The notes beneath the pieces are model-generated. The model made no database searches. It saw only the letters and a list, made by a program, of their open reading frames with translations, and had not been told where the DNA came from. From positions 2,321,001-2,385,000 of the forward strand of contig NZ_JAGGNA010000001.1 in assembly GCF_017875765.1 (NCBI RefSeq): a stretch of DNA of 64,000 nt. The letters run 5' to 3'. Positions 55,000 to 63,664 of this stretch are shown here, piece after piece (positions within the stretch are counted from its first letter, which is position 1; each line of letters opens with the position of its first letter). Origin of the DNA: Flavobacterium sp. CG_23.5. GTDB taxonomy: Bacteria; Bacteroidota; Bacteroidia; Flavobacteriales; Flavobacteriaceae. The position numbers and the translations under genes were made by a program.

Positions 55000-56631
55000 A
55001 TGAAAAAACAATTATACCTACTAATTATACTGCTTTCAACGGCTGTTTTTGCACAACAAAAGCAGGTGATTACAAGTATAGATACGATTAAAAATAAAAT
55101 TGGTGCCGAATTCAAACTATCAATAAAAACTACTGTAGATACTTCGGCTAAAGTGATTTTCCCTAAGTTGAAAAATTTTGGCGCGCTGGAAGTAATTCAG
55201 TCGTATCCTATTGACACCGTTAAAATGGATGGTCGTTATGAATTAATAAAAAAATACGGTTTAACCCAATTTGATTCCGGTAGATATGTTATTCCGAGTA
55301 TAAAGATTTTTATCAATAGTAAGCCGTTTATGACGGATTCGCTTTTGGTTGAAGTTGCTAATGTTAAAGTGGATACTTTAAAACAAAAAATGTTCGATAT
55401 CAAGGGCATTGCTGCTGCGGATGATTCATTAGGAAATTGGTGGAAATACCTTCTTATAGTAGGGTTGATTATCGGTCTTGGAGCCTTCATTTATTGGTAT
55501 ATTAAAAAACATCAAAAGAAAAAATTAGAAGCAGAAATTTTCAAAACACCAATTGAAAAAGCGACCAGCTTGCTGAATACTTTGGAAAAGAAAGAACTTT
55601 GGCAAAAAGGAGAAGTTAAGGCGTATTATAGTGAATTGACCGATATTGCACGAAATTATATCGAGGAAGCGATTGAAATTCCAGCCATGGAAAGCACGAC
55701 TTCTGAATTGATTGAAGGGTTAAGAATGGCATCTGTTAAAAAGAAAATGGCACTTTCTCAAGAAACGATTGTAAATCTGGAAAGAGTTTTGAAACAAGCG
55801 GATTTAGTGAAATTTGCTAAGTCAAAACCATTGGATTTTGAAATTACCGAAGATCGAAATAAAATTCAAAAAGCTATTTTAACTTTAGACAGTTCGATTC
55901 CGGTTGAGGTTCCAGTTGAAGAAGATACTTTGTTGAATGAAGCACAAAGACAAAAACAAATCGAAATTCAACTGCGAAAAAAGAGAAAGAAACGTATTGT
56001 TCTCACTATTTCTTCGGTTGCTTTTATATTGGTGGCAACCACCGCTTTTTTCATCATTTTGAAGGGATTCGATTATGTAAAAGATAATATTATTGGTAAT
56101 CCTACTAAAGAATTATTGGAAGGCGAATGGGTAAAAAGTGATTATGGAAATCCTGGAATAATTATAGAAACACCAAAAGTGCTCAAGAGAGTAGATTTGA
56201 CCAAGACATTACCCAAAGATGGAATGGCTTTGATTAAAGAAATGCAATCTTTTGCTTACGGAAGTGTTCAAGACAATTTCTACCTTATGGTTTCTACTTT
56301 AAAATACAAACAAGAAGGAGAAATTGATTTGGCAAAATCAATGGATGGTGCGTTGCAATCCTTAGAATCTCAAGGAGCTCAAAACATGATTGTCAAACAG
56401 GAAGATTTTGAAACCAAAGAAGGAATTAAGGGACTCAAAGCATACGGAACATTTTCGAAAATAGATAGCAATAAAGGCATCAGTGCTAAATTATATTATG
56501 AAGCATTACTGTTTAGTCAGGAAGGCGGATTGCAGCAAATTATTATTTTCCATGAAGAAGGGGATGATTATGCCAACCAAATATCAGAACGGGTTTTGAG
56601 ATCAGTTGAACTAAAACAAGCAAGTAAATAA
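55000..56631 (+). CDS. Membrane protein of the Bat operon, DUF4381-like
   Basis: 543 residues. Signal peptide (YLLIILLSTAVFAQ), an outer beta-rich domain (20-140), a first membrane helix (YLLIVGLIIGLGAFIYWYI), a cytoplasmic helical region (160-330) with AYYSELTDIARNYIEE, as in DUF4381 proteins of such operons, a second helix (LTISSVAFILVATTAFFIIL) and a C-terminal domain facing out (380-543) that is not recognised. The stop codon overlaps the batA start by one base. Extra genes at this place are common in Bat operons; the C-terminal part appears unusual. Confidence 0.75.
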   Translation: MKKQLYLLIILLSTAVFAQQKQVITSIDTIKNKIGAEFKLSIKTTVDTSAKVIFPKLKNFGALEVIQSYPIDTVKMDGRYELIKKYGLTQFDSGRYVIPSIKIFINSKPFMTDSLLVEVANVKVDTLKQKMFDIKGIAAADDSLGNWWKYLLIVGLIIGLGAFIYWYIKKHQKKKLEAEIFKTPIEKATSLLNTLEKKELWQKGEVKAYYSELTDIARNYIEEAIEIPAMESTTSELIEGLRMASVKKKMALSQETIVNLERVLKQADLVKFAKSKPLDFEITEDRNKIQKAILTLDSSIPVEVPVEEDTLLNEAQRQKQIEIQLRKKRKKRIVLTISSVAFILVATTAFFIILKGFDYVKDNIIGNPTKELLEGEWVKSDYGNPGIIIETPKVLKRVDLTKTLPKDGMALIKEMQSFAYGSVQDNFYLMVSTLKYKQEGEIDLAKSMDGALQSLESQGAQNMIVKQEDFETKEGIKGLKAYGTFSKIDSNKGISAKLYYEALLFSQEGGLQQIIIFHEEGDDYANQISERVLRSVELKQASK

Positions 56632-57632
56632 TGGATAAAATCACTTTTTTAAACCCAGAATTTTTTTGGTTGTTTCTTCTGATTCCAGTTGCAATTGCTT
56701 GGTTGTTTTTGAAAAAAAATCAGCAATCCGCCACTTTAAAGATCAGTTCCATTCAAGGATTTAAGAACTCCGATTCTTTTTTAGTGAAGCTAAAACCAAT
56801 TTTGAACGTGTTTCGACTGTTGGCTTTATCGTCATTAATTGTTGCTATGGCAAGACCTAGAACTGTTGATATAAGCAATAAAACAAAAACTACTAAAGGA
56901 ATTGACATTGTTATGGCAGTCGATGTTTCCGGAAGTATGCTTGCCAAAGATTTGAAACCAAACCGAATGGAAGCGCTGAAAAGAGTGGCCGCTGACTTTG
57001 TGGAAGAAAGACCAAATGATAGAATCGGTTTGGTGGTTTATGCTTCCGAAGCGTATACAAAAACTCCGGTGACGAGTGATAAAGCGGTCATTTTGGACGC
57101 CATCAACGGGATTAAGTATGATACTGTTTTGCAAGACGGAACTGGAATTGGAATGGGATTGGCGACTGCCGTAAATCGTTTAAAGGACAGTAAAGCCAAA
57201 AGCAAAGTTGTTATTCTTTTAACCGATGGTGTAAATAATGCAGGATTTATCGAACCAGAAACGGCTTCTGATATTGCGAAACAATATGGGATTAAAGTAT
57301 ATACCATAGGAATTGGTAGTAACGGAATGGCGATGTTTCCTTACGCTGTCGCTCCAAATGGCCAGTTTTTATTTCAAATGATGAAAGTGGAAATCGACGA
57401 AGCCTTATTGAAAAGTATTGCCAGAAAAACGGATGGAAAATATTTTAGAGCAACAAGCAATACTAAATTGGCCGAAATTTATGCTTCCATCAATAAACTG
57501 GAAACAACAGAAATTGAAGAGTTGAAATTCTACGATTATGATGAAAAATTTAGACCATTTGTATGGTTTGCCGGTTTTTTATTATTGGCAGAAATTGGAA
57601 TGAGAAAAACAGTTTTTAAAAGCTTTATATAA
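56631..57632 (+). CDS. batA: BatA, membrane-anchored VWA protein
   Basis: 333 residues. Two N-terminal membrane helices (FFWLFLLIPVAIAWLFL, IVAMARP region), a VWA domain with the intact metal site IVMAVDVSGSMLAKDLKPNRM (here split: DVSGSM and KPNRM), TPVTSDKAV and LLTDGVNNAGF, and a C-terminal helix (WFAGFLLLAEIGM). The domain faces the periplasm. It overlaps the previous gene by one base and forms a pair with BatB, its paralogue. Confidence 0.93.
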   Translation: MDKITFLNPEFFWLFLLIPVAIAWLFLKKNQQSATLKISSIQGFKNSDSFLVKLKPILNVFRLLALSSLIVAMARPRTVDISNKTKTTKGIDIVMAVDVSGSMLAKDLKPNRMEALKRVAADFVEERPNDRIGLVVYASEAYTKTPVTSDKAVILDAINGIKYDTVLQDGTGIGMGLATAVNRLKDSKAKSKVVILLTDGVNNAGFIEPETASDIAKQYGIKVYTIGIGSNGMAMFPYAVAPNGQFLFQMMKVEIDEALLKSIARKTDGKYFRATSNTKLAEIYASINKLETTEIEELKFYDYDEKFRPFVWFAGFLLLAEIGMRKTVFKSFI

Positions 57633-57635
57633 TGA

Positions 57636-57690
57636 CAGTTGCAGTCGCATTTCAGTCGTAAACTGAAAGCTGTGACTGAAAACTGCGACT
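57636..57690. repeat. Word-repeat hairpin spacer (batA / batB)
   Basis: The left arm (57636-57656) reads CAGTTGCAGTCGCATTTCAG then T; the right arm (57662-57690) ends ACTGAAAACTGCGACT. They pair with one bulge. The last 16 bases are identical to part of the spacer at 14998-15013, 42 kb away. Confidence 0.6.
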
Positions 57691-57701
57691 AATAGTAAAA
57701 A

Positions 57702-58733
57702 ATGGAATTAGACGAAAAAAAATATTTATATCTACTTTTTATACTACCCTTCGTAGTGTTGGTTTTTCTAGTTAATTTATATTGGAAAAGAAAAAAACAG
57801 CGTCAATTTGGTGATTTGGAACTGGTAAAAAGACTTAGCCCTGAAAGCTCTGTTTTTAAACCTGTTTTGAAGTTGGTATTGCTGCTTTTGGCGTTGGTTG
57901 GAATTATTTTTGGATTGGTAAATCCAAAAATAGGGACTAAAATGGAAACCGTAAAACGAGAAGGAATTGATATTGTTTTTGCAATGGATGTTTCCAAAAG
58001 TATGCTTGCTGAGGATGTAGCGCCTAACCGATTGGAAAAAAGTAAGCAAATCGTTTCTCAAATTATTAATCAGCTGGGAAGTGACAGAATAGGAATAGTG
58101 GCGTATGCCGGAAGTGCTTTTCCCGTTTTGCCTGTTACTACGGATTACAGCGTAGCCAAAATGTTTTTGCAAAGTATGAACACTGATATGGTTTCATCTG
58201 TGGGGACTTCATTGGATGACGCGATAAAATTATCGTCCACGTATTATGATGATAAAAAAACCAGTAAGCTGCTAATTTTGATTTCAGATGGAGAGGATCA
58301 TTCTGACGGAGCTGCAGCTGCTGCAGAGGAGGCCAATAAATTAGGGATAAAAATTATTACCATTGGTGTTGGAACTGAAAAAGGAAGTACGATTCCATTG
58401 AAAAGAAATGGCGTTGTTGAAGGCTTTAAAAAAGACAATAACAATCAAGTTGTTATAACTAAATTGAATCAAGCGGCTTTGATTGCCATTGCAAAAGCTA
58501 CTAAAGGCGGCTACGTAAATGGGAATAGTACCAAAGACGTGATTGATTATATCAAAAACACTTTGGATAAAATCCAAAAAACAGAATTTGAAGCTACGGA
58601 AATGGCTGATTTTCAATCGCAATTTCAATGGTTTTTAGCATTCGCTTTTTTGCTGTTATTTGTTGATATTTTCCTTTTAGACAGAAAAACAAGTTGGGTA
58701 AATAAAATGAATTTATTTAACGAAAATAAATAA
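57702..58733 (+). CDS. batB: BatB, membrane-anchored VWA protein
   Basis: 343 residues, paralogue of BatA. Membrane helices at the N-terminus (YLYLLFILPFVVLVFLV) and near residue 55-75, VWA metal site DVSKSMLAEDVAPNRLEKSK, VLPVTTDYSVAK and LISDGEDHSDG, then a C-terminal helix (FLAFAFLLLFVDIFLL). DVSKSM in place of DVSGSM keeps the metal-binding DxSxS. It is the fifth gene of the Bat operon, with a hairpin spacer in front and 85 bases to batC. Confidence 0.93.
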   Translation: MELDEKKYLYLLFILPFVVLVFLVNLYWKRKKQRQFGDLELVKRLSPESSVFKPVLKLVLLLLALVGIIFGLVNPKIGTKMETVKREGIDIVFAMDVSKSMLAEDVAPNRLEKSKQIVSQIINQLGSDRIGIVAYAGSAFPVLPVTTDYSVAKMFLQSMNTDMVSSVGTSLDDAIKLSSTYYDDKKTSKLLILISDGEDHSDGAAAAAEEANKLGIKIITIGVGTEKGSTIPLKRNGVVEGFKKDNNNQVVITKLNQAALIAIAKATKGGYVNGNSTKDVIDYIKNTLDKIQKTEFEATEMADFQSQFQWFLAFAFLLLFVDIFLLDRKTSWVNKMNLFNENK

Positions 58734-58818
58734 AATATAAAGTGCCGCGTAGTTAAAAATGGCTCCATCGCCGATGCTGTTAAAAAAATTTACGCAGACA
58801 TTTACATTTAAAAATAAA

Positions 58819-59568
58819 ATGAAGAAAATAATTTTACATCTGTTACTGCTTTTTTCTTTTGTTGCAAACGCGCAACAAAAGGATAGGATATTGCCTAAAG
58901 CTAACGAGGAATATGCCGAAAATAAGTTTGTCGATGCTGAAGCGGATTATAGAATTTCAAATTCAAAATTTCCGAATAGAAGTGCGGCGTCTTATAATTT
59001 AGGGAATTCAATTTATAAGCAAAACCAGCCATCAGAAGCCAAATTTGCTTTTGCCAAAGCATTGAAAAACTCAAAATCGAGAACAGAAAAACACAAAGCA
59101 TTTCACAATTTGGGAAATGTTTTCATGAAAGAAAAGGATTATACTCAAGCGGTGGACGCTTATAAAAATGCCTTGCGAAACGATCCTTCGGATGAGGAAA
59201 CACGTTATAATTATGCTTTGGCAAAAAAAATGCTAAAGGAAAATCCTCCTAAGGATGATAAGAAAGACGACAAGAAAAAGGATAAGAAAGACGATAAAAA
59301 GGACGACAAGAAAAAGGATAAAGATAAAAAAGACGATAAGAAGGATAAAGATAAGGACAAGAAAGACGATAAAGGAGACAAAGATAAAGACAAGAAAGAT
59401 CCAAAACAGGATGAAAAAGGGGAGCCAAAACCGATGCCCGGAGGAATATCTAAACAAAGGTTAGAAAGTCTTTTGAATGCGGTGAATAAGGAAGAGAAAA
59501 AAGTTCAAGATAAAGTTAATGCCCAAAAAGTAAAAGGAAAATCAGTTCAAACGGATAAAGATTGGTAA
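58819..59568 (+). CDS. batC: BatC, TPR protein with lysine/aspartate-rich tail
   Basis: 249 residues from the start at 58819 (IILHLLLLFSFVANAQ signal peptide); the longer frame has no export signal. TPR repeats cover about 30-145 (AASYNLGNSIYKQNQPSEAKFAF, HNLGNVFMKEKDYTQAVDAYKNAL). A run of K and D residues (about 146-200) made of KDDKK and DKDKK units follows, then a helix at the end. The TPR part and the signal fit BatC of other Bacteroidota; the charged linker is longer than I would expect. Confidence 0.88.
   Translation: MKKIILHLLLLFSFVANAQQKDRILPKANEEYAENKFVDAEADYRISNSKFPNRSAASYNLGNSIYKQNQPSEAKFAFAKALKNSKSRTEKHKAFHNLGNVFMKEKDYTQAVDAYKNALRNDPSDEETRYNYALAKKMLKENPPKDDKKDDKKKDKKDDKKDDKKKDKDKKDDKKDKDKDKKDDKGDKDKDKKDPKQDEKGEPKPMPGGISKQRLESLLNAVNKEEKKVQDKVNAQKVKGKSVQTDKDW
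59255..59412 (+). repeat. Codon-level low-complexity repeat in batC
   Basis: An AAG/AAA-GAT/GAC repeat with short units such as GATAAGAAAGACGACAAG. It encodes the K/D linker. Alternating synonymous codons show it is not a fresh expansion, but slippage could still change its length. Confidence 0.7.
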
Positions 59569-59588
59569 GTCAATTAAGATATTTTAAA

Positions 59589-61331
59589 ATGAAAAGATTT
59601 ATAGTAGCGATTCTTTTAATAATAGGCACCTCACTGAGCGCTCAAGTACAATTTGAAGCCAAAGTAAGTAAAACTACGCTAGGCCTAAACGAAAGACTTC
59701 GTATCGATTTTATAATGAATGTTGATGGGGATAATTTTGTGCAGCCAAATTTTGATGGATTTAGAATTATTGCAGGTCCAAGCCAGCAGGTGAGTCAATC
59801 GTGGGTAAACGGAAGAAGTTCTTTTGAGAAAGTATATTCGTATTACCTTTTGCCAAATCAAAAAGGTACATTAGTAATTAGGCCAGCTACGATAGAATTC
59901 AATGGACAAGTTTATAGAACTGCGGCTATTAGAATAAATGTTACGGCAGCGACCGCGCAACCTAGAGATCCAAATGACACTCAGGTTTCGGCAGAAGGCA
60001 ATCTTTATCTTATTGCTGATGTTTCTAAAACTAATCCGTACATCAATGAACCAATTACGGTTATCTATAAATTGTATTTTAACAATATTGGGATTTCTAA
60101 TTCTACAGAAGCTAGCAAGCCAAAATACAATGATTTTTGGAGTCAGGATATACCAATAAAACAATTAGTTGCAGAAGAAGGACTTTTTAAAGGGGAAAAA
60201 TATCGTTATATTGTTTTGAAAAAAATTGTGTTATACCCTCAAAAATCAGGGAAACTCACTATTGAGCCTTTGTCGCTGGATATTGCTGTACAGTTACCTT
60301 CAAACCAAAGAGATATGTTTGGTCGTGTAGTTGTTACTGAAGGAAATAAAAGAGTTTCTGCAGGAACAAAAATAATAAATGTTAAGCCACTCCCAGAAGC
60401 TGGAAAACCAGAAGATTTCTCTGGCGCTGTTGGTAATTTTGATTTCAAAGTAACGCCAACAAAAACCAATTTAAAAAATGGAGAAAGTCTTGATTTGGTT
60501 GTCAGTGTAACTGGAAAAGGGAATATGAAATTATTCAGTTTGCCAAAACCAATTGTGCCTAATGCGCTCGAAATGTATGACGCCGTTCATAGCGAACAAG
60601 TTGACACGCCGCTTTCAGGAATGGTTGGGAAGGTTTCAGACAGTTATACCATTGTCCCACAATACAAAGGGAATTATCCAATAAAACCATTAAAATTTTC
60701 TTATTTTGATTTGGGGTCAAAAACATATAAAACCCTAAGTTCTTCCGAAATAATGATTAATGTTCTCGATGGACCAACCGCTGCTGTAGCTTCAAATTCA
60801 GGGAGTGACAAAAATAAAATTGATAAAGTTGAACAATTTAAAGATATCAAGTTAAAAACGAAGATTTTAAAAATAAATAAGCAAGATTTCTTTGGCTCTA
60901 ATTTATATTTAGGCTTGTTATTTTTACCTTTTTTAATTCTTCCTGTGATTGTATTGCTTAAAAAGAAAAAAGAAGCACTTGATGGAGATGTTACTGGTAA
61001 CAGAATAAGAATGAATAATAAATTGGCCAAAAAATATTTATCGGAAGCCAAAAAACAAATCAACAACAAAGAATTGTTTTACATAGCTCTTGAAAAAGCC
61101 ATGCATAACTTCTTGAAAGCTAAATTGCATATTGAAACCTCAGAAATGAGTAAGGATAACATTCAGGAACTTTTATTGTCTAGAAATGCTAATCCCGGAG
61201 CGGTAAATGATTTCATTGCATTGACTGAAAACTGCGAAGTGGCACGTTATGCGCCATCGTCAAGTGTTGCTATACAACAGGATTTTGACAAAGCCGTTTT
61301 AATTATTTCAGACTTAGAAAAACAGATATAA
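59589..61331 (+). CDS. batD: BatD, membrane protein of the Bat complex
   Basis: 580 residues from the start at 59589, which begins a signal peptide (RFIVAILLIIGTSLSAQ). The periplasmic part (20-440) is made of immunoglobulin-like beta units with the BatD phrases VSKTTLGLNERLRIDF, then GPSQQVSQSWVNGRSS and YYLLPNQKGTLVI, then a membrane helix (LYLGLLFLPFLILPVIVLL) and a cytoplasmic helical tail ending in FDKAVLIISDLEKQI. It is followed by batE. Confidence 0.93.
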   Translation: MKRFIVAILLIIGTSLSAQVQFEAKVSKTTLGLNERLRIDFIMNVDGDNFVQPNFDGFRIIAGPSQQVSQSWVNGRSSFEKVYSYYLLPNQKGTLVIRPATIEFNGQVYRTAAIRINVTAATAQPRDPNDTQVSAEGNLYLIADVSKTNPYINEPITVIYKLYFNNIGISNSTEASKPKYNDFWSQDIPIKQLVAEEGLFKGEKYRYIVLKKIVLYPQKSGKLTIEPLSLDIAVQLPSNQRDMFGRVVVTEGNKRVSAGTKIINVKPLPEAGKPEDFSGAVGNFDFKVTPTKTNLKNGESLDLVVSVTGKGNMKLFSLPKPIVPNALEMYDAVHSEQVDTPLSGMVGKVSDSYTIVPQYKGNYPIKPLKFSYFDLGSKTYKTLSSSEIMINVLDGPTAAVASNSGSDKNKIDKVEQFKDIKLKTKILKINKQDFFGSNLYLGLLFLPFLILPVIVLLKKKKEALDGDVTGNRIRMNNKLAKKYLSEAKKQINNKELFYIALEKAMHNFLKAKLHIETSEMSKDNIQELLLSRNANPGAVNDFIALTENCEVARYAPSSSVAIQQDFDKAVLIISDLEKQI

Positions 61332-61388
61332 TTTTAGATTTACGATTTTAGATTTACGAATAGTTTATCGACAACTTATACCATTAAA

Positions 61389-62132
61389 ATGAAAAACATA
61401 GTTTATATATTATTACTGACAACCCAGATTTTCTTTGCCCAAAGCGGTTTTGATACAGGGAATGAATTGTATAAAAATGGGAAATACGAACAGGCTGCCA
61501 TAGCCTATGAAAGCATATTGAAAGACAATAAACAATCGGCGGAACTGTATTTCAATCTTGGGAATACCTACTATAAATTGAATAAAGTGGCGCCCTCGAT
61601 TTATAATTATGAAAAAGCATTAGTGCTTAATCCCAGTGATAGAGAAAGCGCTAACAACCTTAAATTTGCTCAAAAAAGAACTATTGACGAAATTAAAACA
61701 GTGCCAAAAGTAGGTTTTGGAAAGTTGCTTCGTGATTTCACTGGAATCTGGCATTACAATACTTGGGCTTGGATTTCAGTAGTATTAGCGACTTCTTTTC
61801 TATTGTTTTTTGTGGGTTACTATTTTTCACAAACGACGATGCTCAAAAGAATTTTCTTTTTGGGAATGTTTGTACTTGTTTTTCTGGTTTTTATCAGTAT
61901 TTTCGGGGCTATTTTTGAAAAAAGCCATTTTGATAATGAAAAACCCGCTATTGTTTTTGCCGAAATTGCTGAGGTCAGAACCGAGCCGCAAAAGGCTAGT
62001 TCCATTATTATTGTGTTGCATGAAGGAACAAAAGTCTTTTTACAGGAAAAAGCAGATAATTGGAAAAAAGTGCAGTTAACGGATGGTACTGAAGGTTGGA
62101 TTGAAAGCAATACCATTAAGGAAGTGAAGTAG
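61389..62132 (+). CDS. batE: BatE, TPR and SH3-like membrane protein
   Basis: 247 residues. Signal peptide or first helix (IVYILLLTTQIFFAQ), TPR repeats (about 20-90; AELYFNLGNTYYKLNKVAPSIY), two membrane helices (WAWISVVLATSFLLFFVGYY, FLGMFVLVFLVFISIFGAIF) and a bacterial SH3 domain at the end (AEVRTEPQKASSIIIVLHEG...EGWIESNTIKEVK). It closes the Bat operon. The 57-base gap before it carries two direct copies of TTTTAGATTTACGA. No clear terminator is seen after it. Confidence 0.9.
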   Translation: MKNIVYILLLTTQIFFAQSGFDTGNELYKNGKYEQAAIAYESILKDNKQSAELYFNLGNTYYKLNKVAPSIYNYEKALVLNPSDRESANNLKFAQKRTIDEIKTVPKVGFGKLLRDFTGIWHYNTWAWISVVLATSFLLFFVGYYFSQTTMLKRIFFLGMFVLVFLVFISIFGAIFEKSHFDNEKPAIVFAEIAEVRTEPQKASSIIIVLHEGTKVFLQEKADNWKKVQLTDGTEGWIESNTIKEVK

Positions 62133-62266
62133 TATTAGGGTTTTTTCCCAAATCTTCTAGAACAGTTTCAGTTTTTCTGGATTGCAAATTTAAGTTCTTG
62201 TACTTTTTTCGACGGTGAGACTTTATAAATATTTCTAAAATGAATTATTTTTTGGATTCCTTTTTG

Positions 62267-62274
62267 TAAATTTG
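62267..62274 (+). promoter_or_regulatory. -7 box of the toxin-antitoxin pair
   Basis: TAAATTTG (TAnnTTTG), 66 bases before the antitoxin start. The 208-base gap after batE holds nothing else recognised. Confidence 0.4.
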
Positions 62275-62340
62275 GATATACAGAATAACAAAAAAATTGT
62301 CAGCTTTTTTAGGAAAGAACAATATTAAATTGGAATAAAG

Positions 62341-62574
62341 ATGGTAACACCAACCTTAGAATTGTTGACTAAAAAATTAAAAGATGCACCTCAAAGCATC
62401 TTAGAAAGAGTCATGGGATATGTCGATGCGCTGATTGATATAGAAAATAAAGAATCATATACTATATCTAAAACACAACAAAAAATTCTTGACAGTCAAT
62501 TAAACTCAGACAAAAGCCTTTATAATGATGCAGATAAATTATTTTCTGATTTAAAAAGCAAGTATGAGTTATAA
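62341..62574 (+). CDS. Antitoxin-like small protein
   Basis: 77 residues. A helical N-terminus (TLELLTKKLKDAPQSILERVMGYVDALI) and a disordered C-terminus (LYNDADKLFSDLKSKYEL) fit antitoxins of RelE/ParE pairs, in which the tail wraps the toxin. Its last 11 bases overlap the toxin frame, the usual coupling in such pairs. As the toxin is broken, this antitoxin is now probably without a target from this locus, although it may still neutralise a related toxin. Confidence 0.7.
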   Translation: MVTPTLELLTKKLKDAPQSILERVMGYVDALIDIENKESYTISKTQQKILDSQLNSDKSLYNDADKLFSDLKSKYEL

Positions 62575-62869
62575 GATTATTGTTTCGCCAATAGCCTAAA
62601 AAAACATAGAAGATGCAGTTGAATTTTACATCTATAAAGCCAGTAAAAAAGTAGCTCTTGATTTTTTGAAAGATTATAGAAAAACATACCAAGCATTAAA
62701 AATTAATCCGTTGCATCAATTTCATGATGTTAATTACCGATTCCTACCTTTTAGTAAATTTCCTTATGTGGCTTTTTTCATTGTAGATGAATTATCGAAA
62801 ACTGTTTTTTTGAATGCTATATTTCACACTTCTCAAGAACCTGATAGTTGGAAAAAAGAAAATAAATAG
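62564..62869 (+). pseudogene. RelE/ParE-type toxin, inactivated by an in-frame stop
   Basis: 102 codons in one frame: MSYKIIVSPIA, a TAA stop at 62597-62599 (codon 12), then KNIEDAVEFYIYKASKKVAL up to KKENK. The fold (SP.A...I.DA.EFY..., YRFLPFSKFPYVAFFIVDE, IFHTSQEPDSW) is that of the RelE/ParE superfamily. The stop most simply comes from CAA to TAA. No in-frame ATG follows early enough to give a full toxin; the next Met codon in this frame is absent from the N-terminal half. Confidence 0.8.
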
Positions 62870-62969
62870 TTATTTTTTATTTGATTAAAAAAGATTGTTG
62901 ATTTGCATTTAATAATTAGACAACTTTCAGTCTTTATTGAAAGTTTTAAGCCCAAGCATTTTTATTAGG

Positions 62970-63476
62970 CTAACCTTTCTTCTTCAAGTCATCATACCAT
63001 TTTTCTAGTGAAGGAAAAATATAGCCAGCTGTTTTTTGAATTGGATTGTAAAATAAGGAACGATCCAAAGCTTCTTTCTTGGCCAAATAGTTATGGAAGT
63101 TTATTTTTTCGAAAATAGTAAAAACAACGCTAACTATCAACACGGTTTTCAGTACTCGAAACACACCACCACCCAATTTGTTTAACCACCCCAGAAAAGC
63201 TAAATTGTTGACTTGAGTAAGGACTTTTGCCAATATTGAAATTCCAATCACAACGGCAATAAATGTAAAGACAAAGGCAGCAACCTGAATAGTATGCGGA
63301 TTCCAGTGCACAAACCCTTCAAGTATATTTTTCATAAATGAAGAAAATTTTACTGCAAAATAAATTCCAATCAGTAATGAAAGCAGTGAAGCCAATTCGA
63401 TAAAAAGACCGTTTCTAATTCCTTTAAACAAAGCCAAAGCGAATAAAGCCCCCAAAATAATATCTATGAATTCCAT
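62970..63476 (-). CDS. CvpA family membrane protein
   Basis: 168 residues from the start at 63476; an earlier start would lie upstream of the promoter. Four membrane helices (FIDIILGALFALALFKGI, LIELASLLSLLIGIYFAV, VAAFVFTFIAVVIGISIL, VLKTVLIVSVVFTIF) and the loop NLAFLGWLNKLGGGVFRV are those of CvpA, first known from colicin V production and thought to act in envelope maintenance. The C-terminus is cytoplasmic. Confidence 0.9.
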   Translation of the reverse strand: MEFIDIILGALFALALFKGIRNGLFIELASLLSLLIGIYFAVKFSSFMKNILEGFVHWNPHTIQVAAFVFTFIAVVIGISILAKVLTQVNNLAFLGWLNKLGGGVFRVLKTVLIVSVVFTIFEKINFHNYLAKKEALDRSLFYNPIQKTAGYIFPSLEKWYDDLKKKG

Positions 63477-63503
63477 GGTGATGTAGTAAAATAAATAAAA
63501 GTA

Positions 63504-63557
63504 CAAATATAAAAGAATTGTGATTATCAATTGCCAATTTTCAAGTTCTTATCTTTG
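63504..63557. promoter_or_regulatory. Overlapping divergent promoters of cvpA-like gene and the edge gene
   Basis: Minus strand: TTG (63530-63528), 16 bases, TATATTTG (63511-63504). Plus strand: TTG (63531-63533), 16 bases, TATCTTTG (63550-63557). Both -33 boxes lie in the palindrome CAATTG (63528-63533), so the two promoters cannot easily be used at the same time. Confidence 0.55.
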
Positions 63558-63664
63558 CCAAAATAATTTTAGAATTCAGATTGCAGAGTTGTGATTTAAA
63601 AACATCCTAATTGCGACTTCAGCTCAAAATCTAAAATCTAAAATCTAAAATCCTAAATTAAAAA

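Noticed and set aside
59211..59457. Antisense genes opposite batC
   Set aside because: The open minus-strand frames are the complement of the K/D codon repeat and consist of serine-leucine or phenylalanine-valine runs.
62564..62869. Stop-codon readthrough or recoding in the toxin gene
   Set aside because: The stop is TAA, which is not used for selenocysteine or pyrrolysine, and there is no hairpin right after it. A simple nonsense mutation explains it better.
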